The position numbers were made by a program, and so were the translations under genes. A stretch of DNA of 64,000 bases from CAZRHR01 sp964578885 (lineage in GTDB: Bacteria; Bacteroidota; Bacteroidia; CAIKAF01). The stretch covers positions 19,677-83,676 of the forward strand of contig CAZOEO010000012.1 in assembly GCA_964578885.1 (NCBI GenBank), written 5' to 3'. Shown here in pieces: positions 26,380-34,130 of this stretch. The notes under the pieces are model-generated. The model searched no databases. It was given only the letters and a program-made list of their open reading frames with translations, and had not been told where the DNA came from. The number at the start of each line of letters is the position of its first letter. Within the stretch, counting starts at the first letter, position 1.

Positions 26380-26447
26380 ATCCTTAAAGGTTGCAAATCC
26401 GTCTTTTTCCCCCTGACCGATTAAAAGGAACTTTGTACCTTCACCCA

Positions 26448-27104
26448 ATGAAACCTTATTGGCTGAGTGCATTGGTTTTTTTTCTGGCCGGAATTGGCTG
26501 GGCCCAACCGCTTAAAATCGGGGTTTTGAAATACCGTGGCGGTGGCGATTGGTATGCGAATCCTACCAGTCTTCCTAATCTGATTCGCTATGTGAATGCC
26601 CAAACCGGCATGGGCCTCGACCCGAAGCCGGGCACCGTGGAACCATCTTCCAAAGATTTGTGGCAGTACGCGTTTGTGCACATGACCGGTCATGGAAACG
26701 TATTATTTTCTGCGGACGAAGTCCAAAACCTCCGTCAGTGGATGTTGGCCGGTGGTTTTTTGCATGTGGATGACAATTATGGCATGGATCCTTTTATCCG
26801 TCGAGAAATTAAGAAACTCTTTCCGGATGCGCCCCTGACGCTTTTACCTGCGTCGCACGCCCTGTTTAAAAAACCTTTTTCCTTTCCTCAGGGTTTGCCC
26901 AAAATTCACGAACACGATAATCAGCCGCCCCAGGCGTTTGGTGTTTTTGTGGATGGCCGAATGGTGTTACTATACACGTATGAAAGCGATTTGGGAAATG
27001 GTTGGGAAGATGCTTCTGTTCACGGAGATTCAGAGGAAACCCGCACCAAAGCCTTGAAAATGGGGGTGAATTTACTTACCTATGTTTTTAATGGAGAGCG
27101 ATAA
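26448..27104 (+). CDS. DUF4159 domain secreted protein
   Basis: 218 residues. Signal peptide 1-19 (ending GIGWAQ), then a DUF4159 domain: IGVLKYRGGGDWYANP, VHMTGHGNVLFS, LRQWMLAGGFLHVDDNYGMD, and a C-terminal GNGWEDASVHG. The fold resembles glutamine-amidotransferase-like domains, and family members often sit near Bat/MoxR-type genes; here it is next to lepB. Function unknown. A one-mismatch -7 box (TACCTTCA, 26436-26443) lies 4 bases before the ATG, suggesting a very short leader. An upstream in-frame start at 26391 is rejected for that reason. Confidence 0.88.
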   Translation: MKPYWLSALVFFLAGIGWAQPLKIGVLKYRGGGDWYANPTSLPNLIRYVNAQTGMGLDPKPGTVEPSSKDLWQYAFVHMTGHGNVLFSADEVQNLRQWMLAGGFLHVDDNYGMDPFIRREIKKLFPDAPLTLLPASHALFKKPFSFPQGLPKIHEHDNQPPQAFGVFVDGRMVLLYTYESDLGNGWEDASVHGDSEETRTKALKMGVNLLTYVFNGER

Positions 27105-27138
27105 TGGCATTGCTCCCTTTTTTCCCTGAAAAAACCTT

Positions 27139-27146
27139 TAGTTTTG
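27139..27146 (+). promoter_or_regulatory. -7 promoter element for lepB
   Basis: TAGTTTTG, exact TAnnTTTG, 20 bases before the lepB ATG. The nearest TTG is 26 bases upstream, slightly beyond the usual spacing. Confidence 0.5.
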
Positions 27147-27166
27147 TTCCTTAACAAGCCGCTGCT

Positions 27167-28747
27167 ATGATTTTTATTCTTGTTTTTGTTCTCACTCTTC
27201 TTCCTGTTCATTATGCCTTATCGCTATTTTTTGCGAAAGCTGGAAAACCCGGATGGCAGGCTTGGGTTCCCGTGTGGAATTACCTTATTTTCTTGAAGTT
27301 GGCGGGCCGTCCATGGTATTGGGTGCTTGGTTTGCTCATGCCCGGTTTGAATTTGATTGTATTTTTTGCCATGGTGGTGGCTTTTCTGCGTGCGCAGGGA
27401 ATTCATGACGGGAAGTCGTGGTTTCGGTATGGCATCACATATCCGTATGCTTTGGTGCAATTGGCCAGAGACCCGAATCGCCCTTACATTCCCAAAAAAG
27501 ACCAGCCCGTTCTGGAGAAAAGTGTACCGCGCGAATGGATTGAAGCCATAATGTTTGCTTTTGTAGTGGCGCAAGGTGTGAAAACCTATATTGGAGAACC
27601 CTTCCATATTCCGACGTCCTCCATGGAAGATCAGCTTTTGGTGGGCGACATGGTGGTGGTATCGAAAATCAATTATGGTGCACGAGTGCCCATGACGCCT
27701 CTTTCCGTGCCGCTATTGCACAACACTTTACCCTTTTCTACCATTCCCTCTTACCTTTCCTGGTGGAAAGGACCGGAATGGCGTTTACCTGGTTTAGGTG
27801 AATTGGAACGAAATGATATTGTGGTATTTAGTTTTCCTGTAAATGACTCCATGGTCGTTGATCCATTTTTCAAGGCCCATTCCTATTACGATCAATTGTA
27901 TAACGAGGCGGCCCGGATTGCCATTCAGGAACAGCTGAAGGACATGAACAATCTTACGCCGGAGCAGTGGCAAGGTTTGGTGGATCAGGCGAGAACCCGT
28001 TATTTGAAAAAATACGATTTGCGTGCAGTGCCGGTAGACAAACGCGAAAACTTCATCAAGCGCTGTGTAGCGGTAGCCGGAGATACCCTGGAAATTCGCA
28101 ACGGTATGGTGCATATTGATGGAAAATTAGGTCAACAGCCTGAACGTTTGGTGTATACGCATCGCGTGTATTACAAGCCTTCTAAAACATTGCGGAAATC
28201 GGATGCCATAGATCAAGGCATTTCTTTAGAAGACATGGCAGAAGGCATGGAAAATATTCGTATGACGCTTGGACAGGCGGATTGGTTGCGGAATTTATCC
28301 ATTGTGGATTCCGTGGTGCGCATTGAAGATAAACTTGGCGGAAGTGGCAAGTTTTTTGGGTTTATCTGGCCCAATGATCCTCGTTTTAAATGGTCAATGG
28401 ATAATTTTGGTCCCGTTTGGATTCCCCGAAAAGGGACCACCATTTCACTCAACGATTCCATTTTGGCGCTTTATGAGCGTTGCATCACCGTGTATGAAGG
28501 ACACCAATTGGAGAAAAAGAATGGAAAATACCTGATAGACGGGCAGGAAACCCAGCAATATACCTTTCGCCGAAATTATTATTTTATGATGGGCGACAAC
28601 CGTCATGGGTCATTGGACAGCCGTTTTTGGGGTTTGGTGCCGGATGATCATATTGTGGGAACGTCCTTTATTGTTCTGGGATCATTGAATCCAGACAAGT
28701 CCGGATTGTCCAAGATTCGTAATCGTTTCTTTTATTTCCCGGAATAA
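27167..28747 (+). CDS. lepB: Signal peptidase I with large insertion
   Basis: Membrane serine protease that removes signal peptides from exported preproteins. At 526 residues it is about 200 longer than E. coli LepB. The N-terminal 95 residues form membrane helices resembling DUF5684-type segments (KPGWQAWVPVWNYLIFLKL). Catalytic Ser152 lies in PTSSMEDQLLVGD and catalytic Lys298 in FIKRCVAVAGD. The long stretch between them (about 175-290) holds a charged helical insert. The MGDNRHGSLDSRFWG box is near the C-terminus. The WbqC gene follows without a gap. Large LepB forms are usual in Bacteroidota. Confidence 0.95.
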   Translation: MIFILVFVLTLLPVHYALSLFFAKAGKPGWQAWVPVWNYLIFLKLAGRPWYWVLGLLMPGLNLIVFFAMVVAFLRAQGIHDGKSWFRYGITYPYALVQLARDPNRPYIPKKDQPVLEKSVPREWIEAIMFAFVVAQGVKTYIGEPFHIPTSSMEDQLLVGDMVVVSKINYGARVPMTPLSVPLLHNTLPFSTIPSYLSWWKGPEWRLPGLGELERNDIVVFSFPVNDSMVVDPFFKAHSYYDQLYNEAARIAIQEQLKDMNNLTPEQWQGLVDQARTRYLKKYDLRAVPVDKRENFIKRCVAVAGDTLEIRNGMVHIDGKLGQQPERLVYTHRVYYKPSKTLRKSDAIDQGISLEDMAEGMENIRMTLGQADWLRNLSIVDSVVRIEDKLGGSGKFFGFIWPNDPRFKWSMDNFGPVWIPRKGTTISLNDSILALYERCITVYEGHQLEKKNGKYLIDGQETQQYTFRRNYYFMMGDNRHGSLDSRFWGLVPDDHIVGTSFIVLGSLNPDKSGLSKIRNRFFYFPE

Positions 28748-29341
28748 ATGCAGACTGGCGTACAATTGGCGCCGTGGTGTGTCCCACCTATGGGTTGGTG
28801 GCATTGCGCCAGGCGCGCGTCTTCCATTTGGATAGATGTCCAACAACCTAAAGTAAAGGCCTTGCCGGTGAACCGAACGGTCATCTTCGGTCCGAATGGC
28901 CCACATTTTCTCAGCGTTCCACTTGTAGGCGGGCGAAACAGCGGTGTTCCATTTGATGCATTACGTATAGATGATCGAACCGCCTGGCAACGCCAATGGC
29001 TGGGTGCGCTTCGGGCGGCCTACGGAAAATCTCCGTATTTCGGATTGTTTTTTCCTGAGTTTTCAGATATTCTGGCAGAATCGCATTCCCAGTTTTCCGC
29101 CCTTTCTTTGGACATACGGAATTGGATGCAGCACCGATTTTTTCTCACGGATTTGTCGTTTTCCCTGGGTCCAGAATCTAATTTTACCGACGAACGGCGG
29201 CAGGATTGGGAAAAGGTCGCGGTGCCATTTCAGACGCCTGAAACCCCGTTTTTTTCCCGAACCAATACGGATGTTCTACCCGGACCATGGGAGTGGCTGT
29301 TTTACCAGCCAGAGGTTTGGTTGGAAGCAGATGGAGACTAA
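28748..29341 (+). CDS. WbqC family protein
   Basis: 197 residues, a WbqC-like protein: cytoplasmic, no signal peptide, with SVPLVGGRN, an Arg/Trp-rich RTAWQRQWLGALRAAYGKSPYF segment and a compact C-terminus. WbqC proteins were named from O-antigen clusters and are proposed to modify sugars or amino groups; the reaction is not established. The start codon directly follows the lepB stop, a pairing seen in other Bacteroidota. The usual N-terminal HYLPS-like motif is weak here. Confidence 0.8.
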   Translation: MQTGVQLAPWCVPPMGWWHCARRASSIWIDVQQPKVKALPVNRTVIFGPNGPHFLSVPLVGGRNSGVPFDALRIDDRTAWQRQWLGALRAAYGKSPYFGLFFPEFSDILAESHSQFSALSLDIRNWMQHRFFLTDLSFSLGPESNFTDERRQDWEKVAVPFQTPETPFFSRTNTDVLPGPWEWLFYQPEVWLEADGD

Positions 29342-29359
29342 GATTTCGTTTTAAACGAC

Positions 29360-30010
29360 TTATTCCTCATTTTCCCCTTCCGGTTCCCTTAGCAATCCAT
29401 ACGCAATACCTAAACTGCTGTGCAACGGCTCAATGACTTCCCACAACAAGAGTCGAACCAATAAAGCCACGCCTTGTTTCCACGGCATATCCACCTGTGC
29501 AACTAGATTTTTCGGCGACATGGGACTTTGATCCCGCAAAACATGTATGACTTCCCATTCTTTGGAGGTGAGTTTCAAAGCCAAGCCGTGGTTTTTCCCG
29601 ATTTGCCTCCAGTATTGCATCATGATGGTGTCGGCCAGAACGTCATGGTCTGCAATGCGTACGTAGGCTCGCCATTGTCCATCTTGTTCTTTGACTTTAT
29701 GTGGCTTTTCAGTCGCCTGTGGAATGACTACCTCCAGAATGTGCATCCCATCTTCTACATGGACTTGCAGGGCATACGGAACAGGCGGTTGGCAGAAATG
29801 TTTGGCGGCTGTTCCAATCATGTACATTTCCTCGTCTGAATGTACGCCTGCCATTTTTCCATTATCCTTTACGCCAATAAGGAGTCTACCTCCATCCCGA
29901 TTTGCAAAGGCCACCAGTGTACGTGCAATTTTTCGCACATCATTGATTCGATATTTGAAATCCTGGGTTTGGTGCTCGCCTTCCTTAATCCAATGCTTTA
30001 TCTTGCTCAT
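29360..30010 (-). CDS. AlbA_2-domain (Schlafen-type) putative nucleic-acid/ATP-binding protein
   Basis: 216 residues. The N-terminal half is an AlbA_2 domain: DFKYRINDVRKIARTLVAFANRDGGRLLIGVKDNG, with EEMYMIGTAAKHFCQPPVP and LEVVIPQATEKPHKV. The rest is helical and may be a winged-helix-like tail (LTSKEWEVIHVLRDQSPMSPKNLV). Such proteins bind nucleic acids or act as regulators; the exact role here is unknown. The gene overlaps the end of the YkgJ-type gene by 26 bases, so it is the third gene of the cmk operon. Confidence 0.85.
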   Translation of the reverse strand: MSKIKHWIKEGEHQTQDFKYRINDVRKIARTLVAFANRDGGRLLIGVKDNGKMAGVHSDEEMYMIGTAAKHFCQPPVPYALQVHVEDGMHILEVVIPQATEKPHKVKEQDGQWRAYVRIADHDVLADTIMMQYWRQIGKNHGLALKLTSKEWEVIHVLRDQSPMSPKNLVAQVDMPWKQGVALLVRLLLWEVIEPLHSSLGIAYGLLREPEGENEE

Positions 30011-30539
30011 GTAATTCCTTTTGAGGCGAATAGCCTAATGCTTCCATGAGTTTTTCAGTCACAGAAAATACAATAGGACATAACCGATAATGGGCATGAA
30101 GGTTTAGGCGAAACCGAAATCCGGCATGGTCTAAATGGGGGTAACCTGCGCAGGTGCCCGGCCTGTCTTCATAAATGGTGCAAGCCGTATTCGATAAAAA
30201 AATACATGGTTTACGATGAAAATAATATCCTTCACCTTGCTGAATGGGGGTGAGGTAGGCCTGGATAAAAGCCTCAGGCGACATGTTTTTATGCTGGGCA
30301 ATGCGCTGAACTTCTTCTTTTCTGAGTTCTGGTTCTAGCTTTTTGCAGCATTGGGCACAATCTAAACATTGAATTTGCGGGGCAATTTGGGCAGAAAGCT
30401 CCTTTACCCGTGCATCAATGGCTGATGAAGGATATTGGCGTAAAAATTTCCTGAAAAGTTGGGGCTCTTGCGTACGATTTTCTAATGCCAAAGCGAGACT
30501 TTCGGGGTCATGCGCAGGTAAAGTTGCCTTTGGTTCCAT
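29985..30539 (-). CDS. YkgJ-family cysteine cluster protein
   Basis: 184 residues. The YkgJ/CxxCxxCC cluster is present as CLDCAQCCKKLEPEL near residue 60, with later cysteines in KPCIFLSNTACTIYEDRPGTCAGYPH. These cysteines are thought to bind zinc or an Fe-S cluster; the biological role is not known. No signal peptide. It starts 20 bases after the cmk stop and is probably cotranscribed with it. Confidence 0.88.
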   Translation of the reverse strand: MEPKATLPAHDPESLALALENRTQEPQLFRKFLRQYPSSAIDARVKELSAQIAPQIQCLDCAQCCKKLEPELRKEEVQRIAQHKNMSPEAFIQAYLTPIQQGEGYYFHRKPCIFLSNTACTIYEDRPGTCAGYPHLDHAGFRFRLNLHAHYRLCPIVFSVTEKLMEALGYSPQKELHEQDKALD

Positions 30540-30559
30540 GGGAAGAAAGGCGTAAAATG

Positions 30560-31261
30560 TTAATCTTGTAGCTTAAGGGTAAGCCTTTGGACTTCAGCCA
30601 TCACAAAGGCCAGCTGGGCTTCTTGATCCATGTGGGAGTTGTCCAGCACAATGGCATCGTCTGCTTTTTTCAATGGATCCTCCGCGCGATGCACATCTTC
30701 ATAATCTCGGTTCGACTGCCTTTGGCGCACTTCTTCCAAGGTAATGGGTTGGTTTTTGGCTTTTAATTCTAAAAAGCGTCTTTGGGCACGAACTTCCGGG
30801 TCGGCGGTCATGAAGATTTTAAGTTCAGCGTCCGGCATCACCACAGTACCAATGTCTCGTCCGTCCATGATTACACCGCGTCTGGAGGCAATTTTCTTTT
30901 GCAGCACTTGTAGTTTATCCCGAACAATGCGGAATTTACTCACTTTGGAGGCCAATTCGGCAATATCCATATTTCGGATGTCCTGCTCAACGGCTACACC
31001 ATTTAAAAAGACTTCACTTTGTCTGGTCTCCGGATTTACATGGAAATCGACTTCAAGCTCTGGCAAACGGGCGCGAATAGCTTCTTTGTCGGGTTCTCCA
31101 TGTTCCATCAGATTTTCGCGAACCGCGAACAAGGCAATCGCACGATACATGGCGCCGGTATCGATATAATTGTAGCGCAATTTCCTCGCCAAAGCTTTGG
31201 CAAGGGTACTTTTCCCACAAGAGGAAAACCCATCAATGGCGATATTAATGCGGGGCTGCAA
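30560..31261 (-). CDS. cmk: Cytidylate kinase
   Basis: Phosphorylates CMP/dCMP with ATP. About 233 residues from the TTG at 31261, giving MQPRINIAIDGFSSCGKST, the usual N-terminus. The P-loop is GFSSCGKST, the CMP-binding segment is IDTGAMYRAIALFA, the lid is RRGVIMDGRDIGTVVMPDAE, and RQSNRDYEDVHRAEDPL is typical. A frame extending to a TTG at 31279 is rejected because the -7 box (31277-31284) lies on it. First gene of a unit with the YkgJ-type and AlbA_2 genes. No rpsA is adjacent. Confidence 0.95.
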   Translation of the reverse strand: MQPRINIAIDGFSSCGKSTLAKALARKLRYNYIDTGAMYRAIALFAVRENLMEHGEPDKEAIRARLPELEVDFHVNPETRQSEVFLNGVAVEQDIRNMDIAELASKVSKFRIVRDKLQVLQKKIASRRGVIMDGRDIGTVVMPDAELKIFMTADPEVRAQRRFLELKAKNQPITLEEVRQRQSNRDYEDVHRAEDPLKKADDAIVLDNSHMDQEAQLAFVMAEVQRLTLKLQD

Positions 31262-31276
31262 ACCTTTAGTTTCTAA

Positions 31277-31284
31277 CAAAATTA
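31277..31284 (-). promoter_or_regulatory. -7 promoter element for cmk operon
   Basis: Minus-strand TAATTTTG, exact TAnnTTTG, ending 15 bases before the TTG start at 31261 and immediately downstream of the preceding gene's terminator. Confidence 0.55.
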
Positions 31285-31287
31285 AAG

Positions 31288-31320
31288 AAAAAGCCCGAGG
31301 TAAAAAGGCCCGGGCTTTAT
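31288..31320 (-). terminator. Intrinsic terminator after isocitrate dehydrogenase
   Basis: On the minus strand an 8-bp stem (AAAGCCCG/CGGGCTTT, arms 31313-31320 and 31292-31299), extended by two further G-C pairs past one bulged base, is followed by a T-rich run, 4 bases after the dehydrogenase stop. It insulates this gene from cmk. Confidence 0.85.
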
Positions 31321-31324
31321 TTTA

Positions 31325-32773
31325 TTATTCTCCTTGGGCACGCGAATAGGCTGGTTCGCCGCCAATGAGATAAAGATGTTCTGTTTTAATAAAGTCAATG
31401 CCCGCAGCAGTAGCTCTTTGACAAAGGTCAATAATATCCTGGTGGGAAATTTTTTCGCCTTTGGCTTTGAATCTGCATCGCCAGTGGTCTGTGCAAAATG
31501 TTTCTTCATTGCCATTTGGCCAAACTTTGGCTCCACGGTTAGAAATCATCGACAGGGCGATGGCGTTGTTGCTAAGTGCTGAAATCATGGCACCTGCTTC
31601 ATTGGCTGTTCCGGGGAAATCGATAAATAAATCTACACCAACCAGGGTTTTGGCTTTTCTCACCGTGGGCGTAAGCATATGACGAATGTCGATGGCTTTA
31701 GCGGAACCTGCGCTGTAACTCACCGGCTTCATGGTGGTGGGTTTTTGACCCAAACGTGCAATTAACGCTTTGGTAAATCCTTCTGTACCTACTTTTTCTT
31801 TGGTTAAACCTTCCTGATAGATATCTCCGGTGTGGTAACCATCTTCCAAGGTTTTTAAAAGGGCATTGTGAATGTTTTCTGCCACGTCTTGCTGTCCGAT
31901 GTGGTTGAGCATCATTACAGCGCCCAGCAATAGACCGGAAGGGTTCGCGATGCCTTTTCCGGCGATATCCGGTGCGGAACCATGAATGGCTTCGAACATG
32001 GCATAATTTAGTCCGATGTTGGAAGATCCGCCTAAACCAACCGATCCGGTCATTTCTGCGGCGACATCGGAAATAATGTCGCCATACAGGTTTTCTGTTA
32101 CAATTACATCAAAAATTTCAGGACGGGTGGCCAAACGGGCAGTTCCGATGTCGATGATGTAAGATTCGTTTTGAATGGTAGGATACTCTTTGGCGATTTC
32201 ATCAAAAATCCGGTGGAACAGGCCATCGGTCATTTTCATGATGTTGTCTTTTACAAAGGCGGTTACCTTTTTTCTGTTGTTGGCCAAGGCATATTCAAAC
32301 GCGTAACGAATGATTTTTTCGCAACCCGGTCTGGAAATGAGTTTGAGACACTGCACCACTTCGTTGGTTTGCTGGTGCTCGATTCCTGCATACAAATCTT
32401 CTTCATTTTCCCTGATAATGACAACATCCATAGAAGGATGGTGGGTTTTGATATAGGGATGAAAAGCGGTACACGGACGAACGTTGGCAAACAAACCCAA
32501 TGTTTTCCGGATGGTTACATTTAAACTTTTGTATCCACTTCCAAACGGGGTAGTAATAGGCCCTTTAAGGATAATTTTGTGGTTGGTAATCTTGGCCCAG
32601 GCTTCTTCTGGAATTCCTGAAAGTTCTCCTGAGAGATACACTTTTTCACCAACATCTATAAAGTCTGGCTCAATGCGGGCCCCGGCAGCGGATAAAATTT
32701 CCAGCGTAGCATCCATGATCTCTGGACCAATACCGTCGCCTTTGGCAATACACACTTTTACGGAAGTGGACAT
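31325..32773 (-). CDS. icd: Isocitrate dehydrogenase, long form with C-terminal domain
   Basis: TCA-cycle enzyme converting isocitrate to 2-oxoglutarate. About 482 residues from MSTSVKVCIAKGDGIGPEIM. The core is the isocitrate/isopropylmalate dehydrogenase fold: NVTIRKTLGLFANVRPC (substrate Arg residues), IIRENEEDLYAGIEH, and the metal/nucleotide segment ending AIHGSAPDIAGKGIANPSG. A 140-residue C-terminal domain (from about 340, ending HLYLIGGEPAYSRAQGE) resembles that of Thermus-type isocitrate dehydrogenase, which makes this more likely than 3-isopropylmalate dehydrogenase. Cofactor choice (NADP versus NAD) is not read with certainty. An upstream in-frame ATG at 32791 adds six residues. 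Confidence 0.88.
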   Translation of the reverse strand: MSTSVKVCIAKGDGIGPEIMDATLEILSAAGARIEPDFIDVGEKVYLSGELSGIPEEAWAKITNHKIILKGPITTPFGSGYKSLNVTIRKTLGLFANVRPCTAFHPYIKTHHPSMDVVIIRENEEDLYAGIEHQQTNEVVQCLKLISRPGCEKIIRYAFEYALANNRKKVTAFVKDNIMKMTDGLFHRIFDEIAKEYPTIQNESYIIDIGTARLATRPEIFDVIVTENLYGDIISDVAAEMTGSVGLGGSSNIGLNYAMFEAIHGSAPDIAGKGIANPSGLLLGAVMMLNHIGQQDVAENIHNALLKTLEDGYHTGDIYQEGLTKEKVGTEGFTKALIARLGQKPTTMKPVSYSAGSAKAIDIRHMLTPTVRKAKTLVGVDLFIDFPGTANEAGAMISALSNNAIALSMISNRGAKVWPNGNEETFCTDHWRCRFKAKGEKISHQDIIDLCQRATAAGIDFIKTEHLYLIGGEPAYSRAQGE

Positions 32774-32848
32774 AGTGTTAGATTTTGCCACAAAGAAAGT
32801 AAATTCCGACCCGTTCCGAAAGGAAAACCGCGACGGATTTTATAAAAA

Positions 32849-33358
32849 TTACCAAGAAGGATCTGTTTGTTCCCAGGTATTATGTTTACGCATCACATAT
32901 TCAATAACTTCCCTCACGCAACCTTCTCCACCTCGATGTTGTGTAATCCATTTGGCTTGTTGAAAAGCTTCCGGGCGTGCATTGGCCGGCGCCACGGACA
33001 AACCACATAATTGCATGGGAATCAAATCCGGAACATCATCGCCCATGTATAAAACCTGATGGGCCAATAAACCTGATTCCTCTAAAAAGGTTTGAAAAAC
33101 CTCTCCTTTAAATCTACTTTTTAAATAAACAAAACCCACGCCCATTTGAAGGAAAGACTCCCGGACTTCTTCATCGTATCCACCGGTGATAATCCCTACG
33201 GTGTATCCTGCTTTTAAAGCTCTTTGAACGGCATAAGCGTCGTGACTGTGAAAAGTGCGCACTTTGTAACCGCCCGGAAACAAATGAACATGTCCTGTGG
33301 TAAAAACGCCATCTACATCAAAGGCGAATCCTTTAATCTGTTCAATTTCATTCTCCAT
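32849..33358 (-). CDS. kdsC: KdsC-like HAD phosphatase
   Basis: 3-deoxy-D-manno-octulosonate 8-phosphate phosphatase of the HAD superfamily, giving Kdo for lipopolysaccharide. 169 residues, the normal KdsC length. The nucleophile motif is FAFDVDGVFTTG (Asp14 and Asp16), motif II is GIITGG, motif III is the Lys in KSRFKGE, and motif IV is YMGDDVPDL. The capless C0 form fits KdsC. Its start overlaps the DUF2520 gene by 11 bases. Last gene of the run beginning at ompH. Confidence 0.92.
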   Translation of the reverse strand: MENEIEQIKGFAFDVDGVFTTGHVHLFPGGYKVRTFHSHDAYAVQRALKAGYTVGIITGGYDEEVRESFLQMGVGFVYLKSRFKGEVFQTFLEESGLLAHQVLYMGDDVPDLIPMQLCGLSVAPANARPEAFQQAKWITQHRGGEGCVREVIEYVMRKHNTWEQTDPSW

Positions 33359-34130
33359 GATAAATGGAAATGAGTTGTTTGGAAATCAAACGATAGACTT
33401 CTGCCATGTCGGGTTGTTGGGCCAGTAAAGCAAGATGGCGCTCCATGGTAGAGGTATCATTTCTTCGGGCGGGCCCTGTTTGTGCGTCCATGGGATGTAA
33501 GTCTCGAAGACGTGCTACTGTTTCTTCTAGCATAGGCAGCATCACTTCCGGATTTACGCCGGCATTTTCCAGCCAGTCGTAAGCTTTTGAAAATAAAAAG
33601 TTGGAAAAATTATTGGCCAAAACTCCAGCCAAATGAACCTTTATCCTTTCTTCTGAATCCAATAATTGCGGCTGGGTTCCGAGTGATTCCGCCATTTCAA
33701 AAAGCTGTTGCGCGGACTCAATAGTACTTCCTTCAATAAAAACAGGAATTTCATCCCAGTGAATCGACCGGGATTTTTGAAAAGATTGAAAAGGATAAAA
33801 AACGCCTTGTGCATGCCCTGCGTTTGCTAAGGCATCAATGGAAACGGTACCGCTGGTGTGCACCACCAAGCCTTTAAGGGCTGGAAGTTGCTGGACCACT
33901 TCCGGAATCGCATGGTCTGGTATGGCCAACACCCAGAGATCTAAATCTGGATTGAGCTCAGATAATTCCATCACGGGTGAAGCACCTGTCCTCGCCGCCA
34001 ATTGTTTGGCATGGGCAGGTGTTTTACTCCACACTTCTGCTACATCCAGTCCCTGATACTGCATGCGCCAGGCTAGATGCCAGGCCAAATGGCCGGCTCC
34101 GATAAATCCTACACGATTCAAGGTTTCCAA
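33348..34130 (-). CDS. Rossmann-fold/DUF2520 protein
   Basis: 260 residues. N-terminal NADP-binding Rossmann fold (VGFIGAGHLAWHLAWRM, then LWVLAIPDHAIPEV) and a C-terminal helical DUF2520 domain (KVHLAGVLANNFSNFLFSKAYDWLENAG, then DAQTGPARRNDTSTMERHL). It resembles F420/NADP oxidoreductases and 6-phosphogluconate-type enzymes; the substrate is unknown. It overlaps ccmF by 13 bases and kdsC by 11, so it is translationally linked to both. The same DUF2520-kdsC pairing is familiar in Bacteroidota. Confidence 0.9.
   Translation of the reverse strand: METLNRVGFIGAGHLAWHLAWRMQYQGLDVAEVWSKTPAHAKQLAARTGASPVMELSELNPDLDLWVLAIPDHAIPEVVQQLPALKGLVVHTSGTVSIDALANAGHAQGVFYPFQSFQKSRSIHWDEIPVFIEGSTIESAQQLFEMAESLGTQPQLLDSEERIKVHLAGVLANNFSNFLFSKAYDWLENAGVNPEVMLPMLEETVARLRDLHPMDAQTGPARRNDTSTMERHLALLAQQPDMAEVYRLISKQLISIYHGE

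Noticed and set aside
29378..30049. Plus-strand frames opposite the AlbA_2 gene
   Set aside because: Reverse-complement shadows of a well-supported coding sequence.
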